Shown in pieces: positions 9,653 through 21,416 of a DNA stretch of 64,000 nt. Under the pieces are notes generated by a model. It saw only the letters and a list, made by a program, of their open reading frames with translations, had not been told where the DNA came from and did no database searches. The DNA comes from Bisporella sp. PMI_857 (Eukaryota; Ascomycota; Leotiomycetes; Helotiales; Helotiaceae), in NCBI GenBank assembly GCA_021307315.1, contig JAJSPD010000117.1, positions 29,508-93,507 on the forward strand, given 5' to 3'. Made by a program: the position numbers and the translations under genes. How positions within the stretch are numbered: the stretch's first letter is position 1; each line of letters opens with the position of its first letter.

Positions 9653-12600
9653 ATGGAGCCGCCAGCAAAGCGACAATGTCTAGGTGGAGGGTTTGGCCGT
9701 GGTTCCATCCATCTGCATCGCGCTATCATGTCTGCTGAGCACGGGTATATGGACAATGAGCCACTTGAGGACGAACAAGATATTAGCTTTGAAGCAGATC
9801 AGGATCTGCAATATCAGAGGGCACAAGTTGATCATAAACTCAAGTCAGCTTTTGAGTCAATCTTTGAAAAGTATGGCAGGAACTTCGACGGCATAGGAGA
9901 TGAGATTGATCTGAGAACTGGAGAAATTTTAGTCAATAATGGCCACCTTATTCAGATGCAGGACGAGAGGGATGCAGGAGATGCCACATCTCAAAGTATG
10001 CTTGATGCGACATTAGATGACTCTGATGACTCTGTTATCATGCTAGACAACCTTGAAGATGAGGACGAGGAGGGGGATGAAGGAGGTGGCGACATGGTAG
10101 GACCTGAAGAGGAAGGCGGTTCCGGCGACGATGGATCAGACGAAGTCGAGGATTCTCTTAGCGACGAGGACATGATGGAAGATGATATGATCTTGCGTGG
10201 TTTCGCGCAGGCGAGCCAGTTCATTAAGCAAGAACAGTCCTCCGACGTTGTAGACTCTATCAACAATGCTCATGATATTTTGCGAAGTCCACGACAAATG
10301 GGGGGATTTGATTCACACTTGCAAGGATCTGCGCTGCCCTCGCGCTCACAAATTCTTTCCCAATTTGGACCACAGTTTGGACCTCAGATCGCTGATTTCG
10401 TCAAACAACGTGGTACACTTAACGATGATAGCATTGAATCAGCGTGGCGTGCCCCACCGCTTCCACAGTCGGCGTATAAGAAGCCTGCAAAGACACGTCC
10501 TATCAAGCCTCTAACGGTGACGGAACGATCTCCTTCCCCAAAGAAGTCTGTTTGGGCTACGGAGCAGGAACCACGTTTACGTTCTAACTTTACACGTGCT
10601 GATGATGAACTTCTTCTCGACTTTGTTGCTAAAGTAAAGGAACTGAGCCTCGAATTCTTTGCTGCGAGTACATGGAGAATTTTGGAAAGAGCTGTTAGTG
10701 CGTCCCTTTCTCTGCCTCATTTCCAACTAATATTCGATATAGCATCCGCATCATTCATATACCGTATGGCGAAGATATTTTAGGAATCAACTGATGAACC
10801 GCGACTTGCAGCGCGTAAACAGCCACGTATCAATCTTTACTCTACCAACATTGAATGGTACGCGTTCGGAGGAGCATTCCTTTGGCAATAAAGATGCTCA
10901 TGAGTCTTGTAATCTTCCAAACCAAGTCGGTCAAATAGCTCTTTCTGAACGTCAGCGCTCGACCCGAGAGCGTAAGCCGCGGAACTGTGACTCTACCTTG
11001 CTCGACTGGTCTGAGGCAGTCAGCGCCATCGAGACCCTGGATCCCGCTCTTCACTCGTCAATACTTGACGATATGAAAAGTACAACTGCAGATCGCACTT
11101 CTTCCCCTAGCCAAGTTCTGCAGCTGGACCCCAACTGCTCTCAAGGAAGTGCGTTAAAGAACGTAGATTATGGTACTCCTCGATCCCGAAGTCCGGCTCC
11201 ATCAGAAAAGCCCTGTCCTTACAAAGACTGTGTAGGCGGACCCACCATGTCATACCGAGTCCTTCGCTCCGAGGATGAAGAGCTCTCTCCATTTTGCTTA
11301 CATCTCCTTCATATCCACCAGACAACACCATTTCCATGCAAAGAGGCTGGTTGTGAGCGAAAAGGCGCAAGGGGGTTTTTTATAGAGACAAATTTGCTCA
11401 AGCATGTATGGTCCGCGCATCCATATCCTGAAGCTTTGCATCGATTTCAAGCTCGTGAGGAGTTCTCCTTGCAGGATAAACTTAGACCTATGATAGCCAG
11501 ATCTCAACCAAGCAATTCAATTGCTAGCCAGGCATTATCTACCCCAGTCCCTCAGCGCAGACATATGGAGTTTAGCGCACCAAGCAAAAGCACAGAGAAA
11601 GCGACTTTGCCCTTTGTCAAATCTGTCGAATCTACTTCAATTTCAGTGGACATAACGCGGTACAGACTAACCACAACTGGGAAGATAGATAAACGAGCTT
11701 TCCGTTACAAACCAATGCCACCAGAACTCCAGAAAGCACTATATCCAGATTCTCCGTTAAGCTTGCTGGAGAAAGGCTATTCGCAATCCTCGCTGGCTTC
11801 ACCGTCACTCACCTCTACGCCAAAGTGGCCTCATCTTCCAAGAGGCCGTCCAAAGATGTTACAACAGCAACATTTAAGTACCCCTTCTCAATCGAAGGTA
11901 GCTCAGAAGGCACTGCATGGAACATAGTCGATCCATCATATGAGTTTTCCGATGAGGAAGATGTAGGGACATCAGCAATTAACACGTCAGCAATAGCAAG
12001 GGTCATTACCCCTTATGCGCAATCGCTTGACATGCTTGAAAGATATATCATGAAAGGACAAACACAACTCTGCCTGCGAAGGTACAGACTCGGGAACTGA
12101 GCGACCATGAACAGAATCATGTTATCTGCAACAGTAAAGAAGCTACTGCAACTTCAGGGAGCAATACTATGTATGAGACAGAGGAGATGCTTGAGGAAGC
12201 TGGTGAAGCTATCGAGCCTCTCAATCCACACTAACAAATCGATATTTAGTAGAAGGAATCGCTCGAAAGAGACAAGCAGCGAGGCAGAGCCTAGTCGCTG
12301 AACATATCATTAACTACATATGGAAGAAGGCAATGCTCTTGAACAAATTAAGGGAAGTATGCCGTACAAACTACAAAGAGGTCAAAGAACAAAGTCTTTG
12401 ATGATGCCCATAGAGATGCAAAAGAGACAGAGCTTTCCACGGTAGATTGACTCTGCTACACCGTCGGTCTCGGCAGAGACAGGTTCTCACCTGACATTTG
12501 TGTACAAAGATGCCTTTCCAATACCCGAAGGAGTAGATGCTGTAGAATGGCACAAGTCATACGTCGCTACTAACGCTAGTTTTTTTTACAAGAATAGCAA

Positions 12601-13296
12601 CAGCGTTGCGATAGCAAAAGAACATCATCTCAAGGGTGAAAATAAGCTCGCACTTGACAAATTAGCAAAACGGAGACAAGAGAATAGTGCCAATGCAACA
12701 AGTACTAAAAGCAAAGAACAGGCAGCTAGATGTTTAGAGGTGGCCGCAGAAAACCTTCTCAAACTTCCGTCTGGATCAAAACAGTCAGATGCAGAGCACT
12801 GAACGAGTTTTGATTGAGAAATCGGCTGCGAGGCACAACAGCCGGAGATGATGATACGCGCAAGGTGTTATATCACCTCAGCAAGAGATATTTCATGTGG
12901 AAGAGGTTGAGAAAGATGTCGAAGAGACTAAAACCCACCAGGAGAAACAACAATCGTCATTTGCAAGACAACTACACCTTGCTGAATCAGGGTGAAGGCT
13001 TGGACCCGAACAGTAAATTCAAGATGCTGGCAGCCTCCACAACGTGCGACAAAGACAAAACCGCACTATCGATAAGACAAAACCTAGAGCCTATACTGAA
13101 GCATTATATACGTGCCAAACCTGCCACTAAAACCAACCATTAGAACCACTCGAAGGAAAGTGGCGCAATACCTCGGAAGCGTTCAAATCGACCACGTACT
13201 ATTTTGGGAGAGGGAACAAGTAAGCAGGCATATGAGGATGAGACCCAGGACGCTCAAGTTATTCGGGGACAACGATTATGGTGGTGGCAGGAGTAG
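9653..13296 (+). pseudogene. CENP-A chaperone Scm3/HJURP-like, frameshifted C-terminal half
   Basis: Scm3 escorts the centromeric histone CENP-A/Cse4 to centromeres. The start MEPPAKRQ at 9653 is typical of filamentous-fungal Scm3. Residues ~55-105 form the Scm3 domain (KLKSAFESIFEKYGRNFDGI, DEIDLRTGEI, NGHLIQM). An acidic D/E-rich stretch follows, then a Myb/Rap1-like segment (FTRADDELLLDFV) that runs across a clean 49 bp intron (10694-10742) into HPHHSYTVWRRYF. Next come C2H2-like cysteine/histidine motifs (11210-11440) and an AT-hook core RGRPK at ~11850. Known Scm3 architectures in filamentous fungi combine just these modules. From ~11880 on, coding-like sequence changes frame at least five times without convincing splice sites (TAWNIVDPSYEFSDEED; TEEMLEEAGEAIEPLNP; KRQAARQSLVAEHIINYIW; KDAFPIPEGVDAVEWHKSY; IFHVEEVEKDVEET). 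I infer a decayed or badly assembled 3' half. Confidence 0.75.
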
Positions 13297-13744
13297 GCTG
13301 CTCAGGTTCTAGTCTCTCATCAATAACTTATGGTTAGCAAATACATGACCAACAAACGACGCACTAATTGGAAATAGCCGCTAAGTACTACCCAAGAATA
13401 AAACCTATAAATGCAGGATAAGGTGATCAATCCATCTGAATCCCTGGCATATGCGGCTATATACATTACTGTCCAAACAATGGTCCTGCAAATCTTCGTC
13501 CCGGACATCACATGGTCACCTGTGGCGGGAGTAAGTTCTGCTCACGAGCTGACATGCTGACTGGAGGACGCACATGAGAAAACTTCGGCAAAAGTCAGGT
13601 CATTTACAGTTCAATTTGCTCCTACCCGAATGTCTGGTTTCGAGAACACCTGAGCGCTTAGGAAATTTGGCAACCCGTGTTCTAGGTACCCGTTCACGAG
13701 AACTCTGAGTAACGAGTCTTTCAACGCTGTATTTAAGATCCACT

Positions 13745-14458
13745 ATGTTCTCGCTATTCTTGAGCTTGCCTAAAGAGCTACGCCTTAAAATATGGTTATA
13801 TTCTGTCACACCTAGAATCGTCCCGATCAGGTGCCGTGCTAAAAGACTTCCGTCACAAAAGCCCATGCTTGATGAAGCATTACGGATCTATTATGAATAC
13901 TTTTCCGAAAGCAGGATTCCCACGATACTTCACATTTGCCGAGAGTCTCGAGTTGAAGCATGGAAAATTTACCAACCGATTTTCAACGTCACTTGTTCCA
14001 CCTCAAATGTGATGTACAGCAACACTTTCGACATGATGTATCTGCCTTGGTCGGAGTTCACTGCAGGAAGTACGAGAATGGGGCGATTTAACCCGGAAGG
14101 CTGTATCATTTCAAATCTCACTTCGACAATGGCCTCAGCAGATATTCAAAAAATTACGCGTTTAGCGGTGGACATCGAGATTTGGAATCATGCGTGGAAA
14201 ACAACAGCTGATGGGAAAAAGGTTAGCAGATTTGGTAATTTGGAGGAGTTGGTAATGGTGTTTGATGGCTGCCAAAAGCAGCGTGGAAGTTTCAGTGTAG
14301 AAGAAATATCCTTCTCTGTTGCGGAGAAGTCCGCTGATGCCCCATTTTGGTTGAGTAACTTGCATGCTGTCATTGAAGCAAGATTACGGGAAGAAAAGCA
14401 AAGATTTCCGGCCTGGAATGTACCACAGTGGAGGCTCAGAACCATGCGGAAAGAATAG
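13745..14458 (+). CDS. 2EXR-domain protein
   Basis: The 237-residue single-exon frame starts MFSLFLSLPKELRLKIW, the signature of the fungal 2EXR domain (F-box-like, L-P-x-E-[IL]-R). PRIVPIRC and, later, ILHICRESRVEAWKIY are the second conserved block. The C-terminus WLSNLHAVIEARL..EEKQRF..W matches a fragment at 41.6-41.8 kb almost word for word. The domain family is expanded in plant- and insect-associated ascomycetes; its biochemical role is unknown. The start is the first ATG of the frame; a longer N-terminus is not apparent. Intact, but its relative at 41.7 kb is a relic. Between 13297 and 13744 nothing else was seen. Confidence 0.7.
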   Translation: MFSLFLSLPKELRLKIWLYSVTPRIVPIRCRAKRLPSQKPMLDEALRIYYEYFSESRIPTILHICRESRVEAWKIYQPIFNVTCSTSNVMYSNTFDMMYLPWSEFTAGSTRMGRFNPEGCIISNLTSTMASADIQKITRLAVDIEIWNHAWKTTADGKKVSRFGNLEELVMVFDGCQKQRGSFSVEEISFSVAEKSADAPFWLSNLHAVIEARLREEKQRFPAWNVPQWRLRTMRKE

Positions 14459-15239
14459 CCAAAAAGATGGGCAGTCATTCCGGCCAATAAGAGTCGGCGC
14501 AGATTACGACAATCTCGGGAGTCTGAAAGAGGAAATACAGACATGGATGTATATAGCATTTTGGTGAAATATCTGAAACTACCCTTTAGAAGATAATCTT
14601 GAAATACCGCTATTACAAATTCCTATATTCATCCCGGGGTGAACGGGCTGGAAGGAGTTTTCAAGCAGCTCATCTTAGGACAATCCGCATTAAAAGTCCT
14701 GCGCAATAATATTTAATAGTGCGCTTGGGAATGATCGGAGTGGAATTCTGCTGCAAAGGGCGACTGGAACGGATACAAGTCAATAACTCAGTATATAGTA
14801 GGACCATAACCCGAACAATTGACTTTTGCCAGGGACATGTGGAAGTATTGTGCGTTACTAACTAGGTACCAATCAAATTCAAATCGGCTTCACATAGCCT
14901 TACCTAGGACTGTTTCTACTTTTCTATATTTAAACATAGGGTAGCTTATCTACGTTAAAAGGTGATTAAAGGCTTAGACATCTCCCGTGAAAAATTCTAT
15001 ATAGATTTATTAAACGTGAGATTTCAATAATAAAGACCCCAAAGGTTACGTCGAACAACCAGCATGACCTTAGAGGCACTGAAGAAGATTTTTAAGGCCC
15101 AAGTTCTCGGAGTTAACCCCTTCATATATTTGATACGTTCAAGCTTGCAGCGGACATTTATTCAACAGGTAGATCTGCTATAATCAGTCAATGTATAACA
15201 TGCTAGATTCCTTGAACCAATGATGGAATCGAAGTACAC
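14459..15239. other. Spacer, AT-rich, no gene seen
   Basis: No open frame, splice pattern or repeat shared with the rest of the window was recognised here. Confidence 0.5.
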
Positions 15240-15665
15240 TTTTAGATATCTCGCTATTAGAGGAGGCCAAATTAGAGGAAGGGGATAGTTCAAACGAGCT
15301 AGAGCTACAACATGTATCTCTCTATGAAGTGATCCCGTATATGCGGATCTCAGAAGAAGGTTCTAAGCCATGGAATCGGTTTCAAGTGGGCACAAGCCAT
15401 CGTCGTGGCAGGGAATATCGTAGACAATCCTATCGCCAGGAGAAGCTGGTTGAAACATTTCAACGAAAAACGTCTTTGGAACTCGAAGTATCCCCCTGAA
15501 TGAGGTGCAGCATGTCCAATCCTTGTTATTGCAGAAGCTTGCAAGAAAGAAAATAACGCAAGGGGCGTGGGAAGAGGAAATTCTGACAGCTTCCAATTGA
15601 GGAAACAAGTCCTCAGCTGGCTATCTTGCTAGATGCACAAGACCTACCGGCTTCGTGATGTTAGA
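15240..15665 (+). pseudogene. Fragment of an unknown gene, related to 53372-53913
   Basis: Across changing frames this reads ISLLEEAKLEEGDSSNELEL followed by QHVSLYEV, then (second frame) a WNRFQ/IVDNPIARRSW-like part, and finally ARGVGRGNSDSFQL. The minus-strand fragment at 53.4-53.9 kb reads VSLLGEIKSEERNRSDELEL, QHVSLHEV, GNSIARRSW and ARGLGKANSELLPV in the same order. Both are therefore relics of one gene family. I do not recognise a domain. Here the frame is broken at least twice, in the 53 kb copy at most once. 15666-16092 shows nothing else. Confidence 0.5.
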
Positions 15666-16092
15666 TCTGCAGTAACTTAGCAATGTTATGGGTGTAGGAA
15701 CATGCTGATAAGTGATAATAAGATTTAGGGTAATTTCGAAGGCCAATTCACGAAGATCCTCTGGTGTTTATACAAAGTTGTATACTTTTATAATTAAGAA
15801 TCCTAGCATGTTTCGTGCACTACATCGCCGAGAAAAAATCGAGCACGTTGCCCGTAGGGTCAGAGTATTCAAACCACTCACCAATTCAGGCATGGTCAAT
15901 GTTTTCGACGTAGTGAGAAGTGTAATGCTCATGATATGGTGCTATGCTTCAAGCATTCACGGGAACGAGTTATAGTTTCCTTCCTATCCTATCCATAGAT
16001 GCCCTTGCAAACTTGTCAATGCAAAATGGAACTCTCTCTCTCTACAGAATTATCTAAGAGCCATGTGTCTGGGGTTTCAGACTTCTATATCC

Positions 16093-18153
16093 TCAAGGGT
16101 AAATAGCCACACTCTGCGACATGTATAATGCACCCCGTGCAATTCGCTTCATTTCTCGCTCCATCTGTCGGGATGTTGCCCACACCTCACCAAATTTTTT
16201 CAATCCTCCTAGTCCAAGCCTTATCCGCTCTCGTGTGTGATACCAGTCCGTGCTTTGCAGTACGTATGCGCAGGCCGATGTGTTTGCAAGTACAGAGAGA
16301 ACTATGTCATGGATGCCAAGAGGAGAATGTTCGATGATAGGTATTGGGAGGGCGTAGAGTTCTACGGCCGTTCTAGCAGCCTCTAGGCATTTCCTCGTGT
16401 GCAACTAGTGAGACACATTTTCGTCTCGATTCGTTCCGCAAGTTGGCGGCAGAGAAGCACAATTAGAGATCGACTCAGTCGGCACTTGGTAGAGTTGGGA
16501 AAGCGGGCGGTGAATGTATAACATCATTCTGAAACTGTAAGCACGGTACTGGTCTGAACTGGAGACTATAGATAGGAGCACGTACGACTGCAGCATGCAA
16601 TGTGCCTGAAACATCAGCTCATCAAGATCTTGATTCTTACCGAAAATATATTGTTTTCCTCGAGGCAAATGCAATTTCCAATTTACAAGCATGGTATCCA
16701 CATTAGCAACTGCTAGCTCTAGCTCATCGCCACTTAGGTTTTGCAATCCGATAGCAAACCCAGAAATCCGACATATACCAATTAGATATGTGAAGGAGGA
16801 GAAGAAGGACTCTTCATCCTCGATATCTCGCGCCTCATATTCAAAAACTGTACGTGGTCGAGGTATAATTCGGTCGTATTCATATTCTTCGCAAGGAAGT
16901 TCGACGTCAGCTTCGGTGTAATACAACCTATGGACGTGGTGAGCTTCAAATTAAGATGTTCCAGTCTTGCAGTGACCGTCCTTAGACCTACGGAAAACTA
17001 AGGAAACGCGTGTTTCCAGCGATTATTGCACTACTTGTGTAGAGTCCCCAATACGTCCTTCTCCAGCTCTCAGCCAAAACAGGATCTCTCTCCATGTTAG
17101 CGAAAGCCTTGGAGTTCATCCGAAGCTCAAGCGCCATATATGTACCTCGATCTACCAGGGTGCGAGCTTGTCCAAAGCCATCCTCGCAGTATAGCGCGAT
17201 GCCTAGCAGCAACAGAGCAAGTACCGTGAAACCATTTGGTGGTATGTCAACCATGTCTAATTGACGCAAAGCCATTTCACGCAGCTCAGGAGATGAAATA
17301 TCCGGCGCATAGAGGGAACCAATGTAGTTGATCACTGGCAGGAGGTGTTTTAACGACTTCGAATCTTTACCTAGACGCGAAAGGAAGTGGTGCCGGGGCA
17401 GGACGAAGGGGTGAGCTTTGTGGAAAAAACTGAGCTCAAGTTAGCTTTTCAATTTGATCTTTAACGTTTTGTTCACCGCCTTCGTTATCAAGTGGCAATC
17501 GTCGAAATGTCTTAATCCTGCACGACAGATATAATGAGGATAATTAGAAGTAGATATCTAAACAAAATACCTATAGTATAGATCTAGAAGACGCCTAGGG
17601 TCTGCTGCTTGTCCACTCAATCTTGCGTATTGTGGATGTACTGATGCTTCAGGCAGTGGCCGTGCCTGCAACGCGTGTGGAGGATTAGCGTGCTTCGCAG
17701 AATTAATGCAGTTCATGTTAAGATCGCCATCATTAGTCTGATTTCCTTTTGTGGTTTCCTTAATACTTGGTTTTCCTTGAGCGGCCCTCCTATCTCTCAT
17801 CCCTCTTCGAGACATAGTATAGGAGCACAATTTGCCATCCCGGACACAACGACCACAATTGGGCATCTTAGCATCGCATTTTACATGACGGTCCCGACAC
17901 TATACAGCTCATCAGTTCATTGACCGCTCTTTTCTCATGGTTCACCAACTGGAATGCATGCCAGCGAAACCCGCACCGCACCTAATCGTGACATAGACTC
18001 ATGAAGATTTTCTGCTAGCTGAGAATCTACCGGTCTTTGAGGCACTAATGATATTGCGCTGTTGAAGTCAAAGAACATGCCCATAGTCTCTTCAACGTCA
18101 CTATCGCACCGCGGTGACCTTGACGAATTTGCCTTTTCGGGGGGGTTGTTCAT
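16093..18153 (-). pseudogene. Zn2Cys6 fungal-specific transcription factor with one nonsense codon
   Basis: Four exons, 18153-17950, 17899-17571, 17429-16992 and 16927-16093, join with matching phases into 602 codons. The first splice creates ACIPCRDRHVKCDAKMPNCG followed by RCVRDGKLC, an exact C-x2-C-x6-C-x6-C-x2-C-x6-C zinc cluster for DNA binding. Downstream is a Fungal_trans middle region: FFHKAHPFVLPRHHF, NYIGSLYAPDIS, then TYMALELRMN, RRTYWGLYTSS and TEADVELPCEEYEYDR. The frame is open except for TAG at 16405-16407, in ENVSH*LHTRKC, compatible with a CAG-to-TAG change. The last ~104 codons continue in the same frame after the stop. Such proteins are nuclear regulators; the target cannot be inferred, and no metabolic cluster adjoins it. 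It may be a recent pseudogene or a truncated but functional protein. Confidence 0.8.
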
Positions 18154-18949
18154 ACTGTATCAATTAAGCTTTAGGAGGTTCAGAATGAACATGAAAATGC
18201 GCGTGGTTCCACTCCAGGAAATAAGAATTTGAAATCTTGTGAGACAGGGAAACCTTCGATGAAGTTTCCCAATTTGAAATATGACTCGATAAGGAATTAT
18301 CTAGGTGAGGTCTGAGAATAGCAGAAAGCGAGGAAGTTATGCAATTTTACGGGGACCGTATAGGAGACTATGAAAATCCCAGCCGTAAGAATATAGCATA
18401 GCTTGCATTTCTTAGACCGTGAATATATCAACAGTCATCAGAATTTCTAACTTAGATTTCTTGGTAATGAGATCCCAGTAGTCAGCATACTGCATTGCCT
18501 CTGGGTCCTTGATGTTATGGTCTCGATGCTTAGATCTCCGCCCTTCACCTGATTTGCTGACGCCACTTGAGGGGTAAGACATCGCAAGAACGCCAGTTTA
18601 AATAAGCCGAGGAATGGAGGTGGGGAGAGTAAGCACGTCAACCCGATCTTGGAGGTTTATGAGTGAGAAAGTTGCCACAATAAGGCGTTTTCTGGAGCTG
18701 TTCACGGAAATCTCCGCCGTATCTCAACAAAGACACGCCCACAAATGAATAGGCTGGGGTCAAAATTTGGTATTCATGGTCTGCCTCCAAAGGCAGTATA
18801 TAAATCATATATAGAAGCACGAGAAAGAGGAATTACATATGTACCAATTGTTAGTAATATTATATTCATCCAACAGAAACGCCTTTAGCACAATAGTCGT
18901 CATGACGGGGGAGTAAATCGAGTTCAAAACGGGATGAGGAGATTGCTAC
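18154..18949. other. Spacer between divergent-looking genes, no gene seen
   Basis: AT-rich sequence with several short frames that lack splice sites or recognisable motifs. Confidence 0.5.
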
Positions 18950-18992
18950 TTACGGATATAGTAAAGCTTCATTCTTGGCGTCTCTAAATACT

Positions 18993-19425
18993 TCAATTAC
19001 CACATGAGCACTGAGCCATAAGAAGGGGTTGTGGTGGCGCCACGGCAAAGGTCACGCCAGAATCGTCTATTATCCCATTATTTAGGACGGGATTGTCAAC
19101 TGCGCCTCGAAATTCGCAATTCACGGTTGGAAAGCCTGGCCAGGTGATCGAAGAGATACTCAACATTTGATTAAGGCCATCTTAATAGTTAAGGGTAATT
19201 GAAGAGGCTCGAGGCTTAGGAAGGAAACTTACTATCATCAATATCATGCCACAGGTTGTCAAATGAAACGATGAAGCTGTTGTCAGCCCCTGCAGCTCCA
19301 ATTGCGGTAACCGCTACAGCTGAAGCTAAGTTGCATATATCTTGACGATGAGAGTTTGGCGGAACGGCAATGGCGGTAGAAATAGACAGGACAAGAGCTG
19401 CAATACTACAAGCAAGGTTCTTCAT
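18993..19425 (-). CDS. Small secreted protein, candidate effector
   Basis: Two exons, 19425-19233 and 19180-18993, flank a 52 bp intron (GTAAGT..TTAACTATTAAG) and join in phase to 126 residues. The N-terminus MKNLACSIAALVLSISTAIA is a clear signal peptide. The mature part contains DNSFIVSFDNLWHDIDD, then ISSITWPGFPTVNC, SGVTFAVAPPQPLLM and ends QCSCGN. Four cysteines remain after the signal peptide. I recognise no domain. Size, secretion signal and isolation among repeats fit a candidate effector or other small secreted protein; that is inference from form, not from homology. Confidence 0.6.
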
Positions 19426-19782
19426 ATTGACTTCGAGAGGAGCTCTTTTGCAATGATACGAGAAGGTATGAGGTGTTCGCCAATCTGGGTACTATGGTAC
19501 TTTAAGTATCCTCATATTATCAGAACGCTATTTAAAAGTTCCGATGCTTTGGAGCCTAGTAAAGTTTTCCGCGACTTGTTTCTAAATTCGTCCGGATCTT
19601 TATATAGAGCTGCTGACATAATTAGAAGTTCTTATGTAGAGTGCTTTTCTCGTCACAAGAACTTTTAATAAGCAATTTGGATTTTAGATATAGTACCCTA
19701 TTCCAGAGTTGTACTGTAGCAATGCTAACAAAAAACCACTAACTTTGCTGACAATACATCCTGGCTCCTTGAGAGTACTTTG

Positions 19783-19852
19783 GTTCAATTGACCAAATTG
19801 ATCAAATTGTGAGGGGTTGAGTCAAGTTACGTATTGATTCTAGATACATACA
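19783..19852 (-). repeat. Short repeat shared with the 59.2 kb minisatellite flank
   Basis: The reverse complement, TCTAGAATCAATACGT.. to CCCTCACAATTTG followed by a TGGTCAATT-type unit, matches 59172-59240. It is the unexpanded form of the sequence that became a 9-bp minisatellite at 59 kb. Confidence 0.55.
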
Positions 19853-19905
19853 CTACTTGAGTGAAAGTGTTTTTTTAAGCATTTCAATAAATAATTTAAA
19901 GGAAA

Positions 19906-20278
19906 ATGGCGCAAGGGTGGTCTGAACCAGAACTGTGCTCGGCTGTTCTTGTCGAATTTATGAGTGAGCCTTTTTTATATATTACGGGATTTTCGCCTCG
20001 CGGAATGTTGGTTACATGACCTAGATGTAGCCTGAATTTTATATTATTACAAATCGGAAGTAATATAATTCTAACTTATTTAAGAAGCTAATGAAAATGC
20101 TATCTGTATCAAAAAACATCAAACTACCTCGCCAGATAAATCCTTCTTACTTTCAAGGATCATTATACGAACAAATGACGGCAGTACGTGGCTGTGGTGG
20201 CCCTACATCAAAGGCCACCGTAAAGCCATCTGTTATGCCCTTACTCAGGACCGGTGTACTTTTAGCACCGCTGAATAA
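19906..20278 (+). CDS. Small spliced hypothetical protein (83 residues)
   Basis: ATG at 19906 opens MAQGWSEPELCSAVLVEFM. A 121 bp intron (19964-20084, GTGAGC..TTCTAACTTATTTAAG) joins in phase to KANENAICIKKHQTTSPDK and then WLWWPYIKGHRKAIC..FSTAE, stop at 20276-20278. Donor, branch site and acceptor are well formed. No signal peptide or domain recognised; it may also be a remnant of a longer gene. Confidence 0.4.
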
Positions 20279-21416
20279 ACATTGTATTCTAGGAAATCCT
20301 TGCCAGGAAATAAAAGATATACTAAGCTCTGGATTGATATTGACTATTGTTTATAGTTCAGTATTTTTATAGAAACTAAGGAGCAGCTAGCTTACTTTGA
20401 AAAATATTATAAGATCGATTGTCAGGAATATTATGGAAGGTATTCAAAGCGCCTGCGGCTCCATATGTGTTGATTTCAATAACTGTTAGTCGCCATTTGT
20501 ATGTAGTTATGATCATGTGACCAGGACCTGAAACATGGGACCTCGATCCTACTTAATCCCGTAGAACAAGAGCTTAGAACAATCAAGAATCAACGAACCA
20601 ACAACGAAGACTTATCCACCAACCTTAACGAGCATTACGCATGAAACACATGCGTGCGTGCCCTCAGGTTAAAGTATAAGTAATTACTACGACCATGGTG
20701 TTCCCACAATAACAAACTGAAACCCGGGGTTGCAAAGATCGCGCGAGCTAAGCGAATTACTTGGAGCAACAGAAGAGATGTATGGAGAGAAAGCAAGACT
20801 TGAAAGACCAATACAGTACTAAAGCCCTTTATCTTGGTGACTTTTAAGGGTAAAGTTATGATTTTTTCATATATATACTTTCCAATCTATATATAGTTCA
20901 AACAAACGGCTAAACACTGTCCAAAGAGGCTTTTCCATGCGGATCTTAATTCGGCTCCCTGGACCCAAAAAAGTAGATAATATATTACCACTTAAAAATT
21001 TCCATCATGTAAATATAAAATATATTATGTCGGTAGCAAACTAAATACTCATAGATACTTATCAGGAAGCTCTTAAAACCAGTAACCTATAGAGACAACC
21101 TGGATACTGTTTAACGAGTGTTTTAAAGGAGCACGTTGTTTGAATAGTAATGGTGCAAGCCGCTTATAGTGCAAGCGGAAAAAGGGTTTGGGCTCACCTT
21201 GCTCTGCTGAAAATCTTCCAACTGAGGCTTGCTTTCTCAGTTTCATCCATTATGCCGGTCCATCACTTCTTTCCACCCAACATTATATGTGTAACTAGGT
21301 AACGGGTATGATAGGGGAGCGGCTTTTGCACTTTATTTAGCAGCGCTGGATATCAGCAACAAAATCAGATATAAGTTATATTGCATTTGAAGATATGGAT
21401 ATACGTCGTAAGCAGC
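20279..21416. other. Spacer, no gene seen
   Basis: AT-rich with several oligo-A/T tracts. I found no coding signal and could not recover the downstream part of the Helitron fragment that ends at 21417. Confidence 0.5.

Noticed and set aside
11870..13296. Explaining the Scm3 frame changes purely by introns
   Set aside because: I looked for GT..AG pairs with branch sites at each change; several changes occur within fewer than 30 bases of overlapping coding, leaving no room for an intron.
16390..16412. Short intron GTGTCTCACTAG removing the stop in the Zn2Cys6 gene
   Set aside because: At 12 bases it is far below the minimum intron size, and longer alternatives shift the frame.
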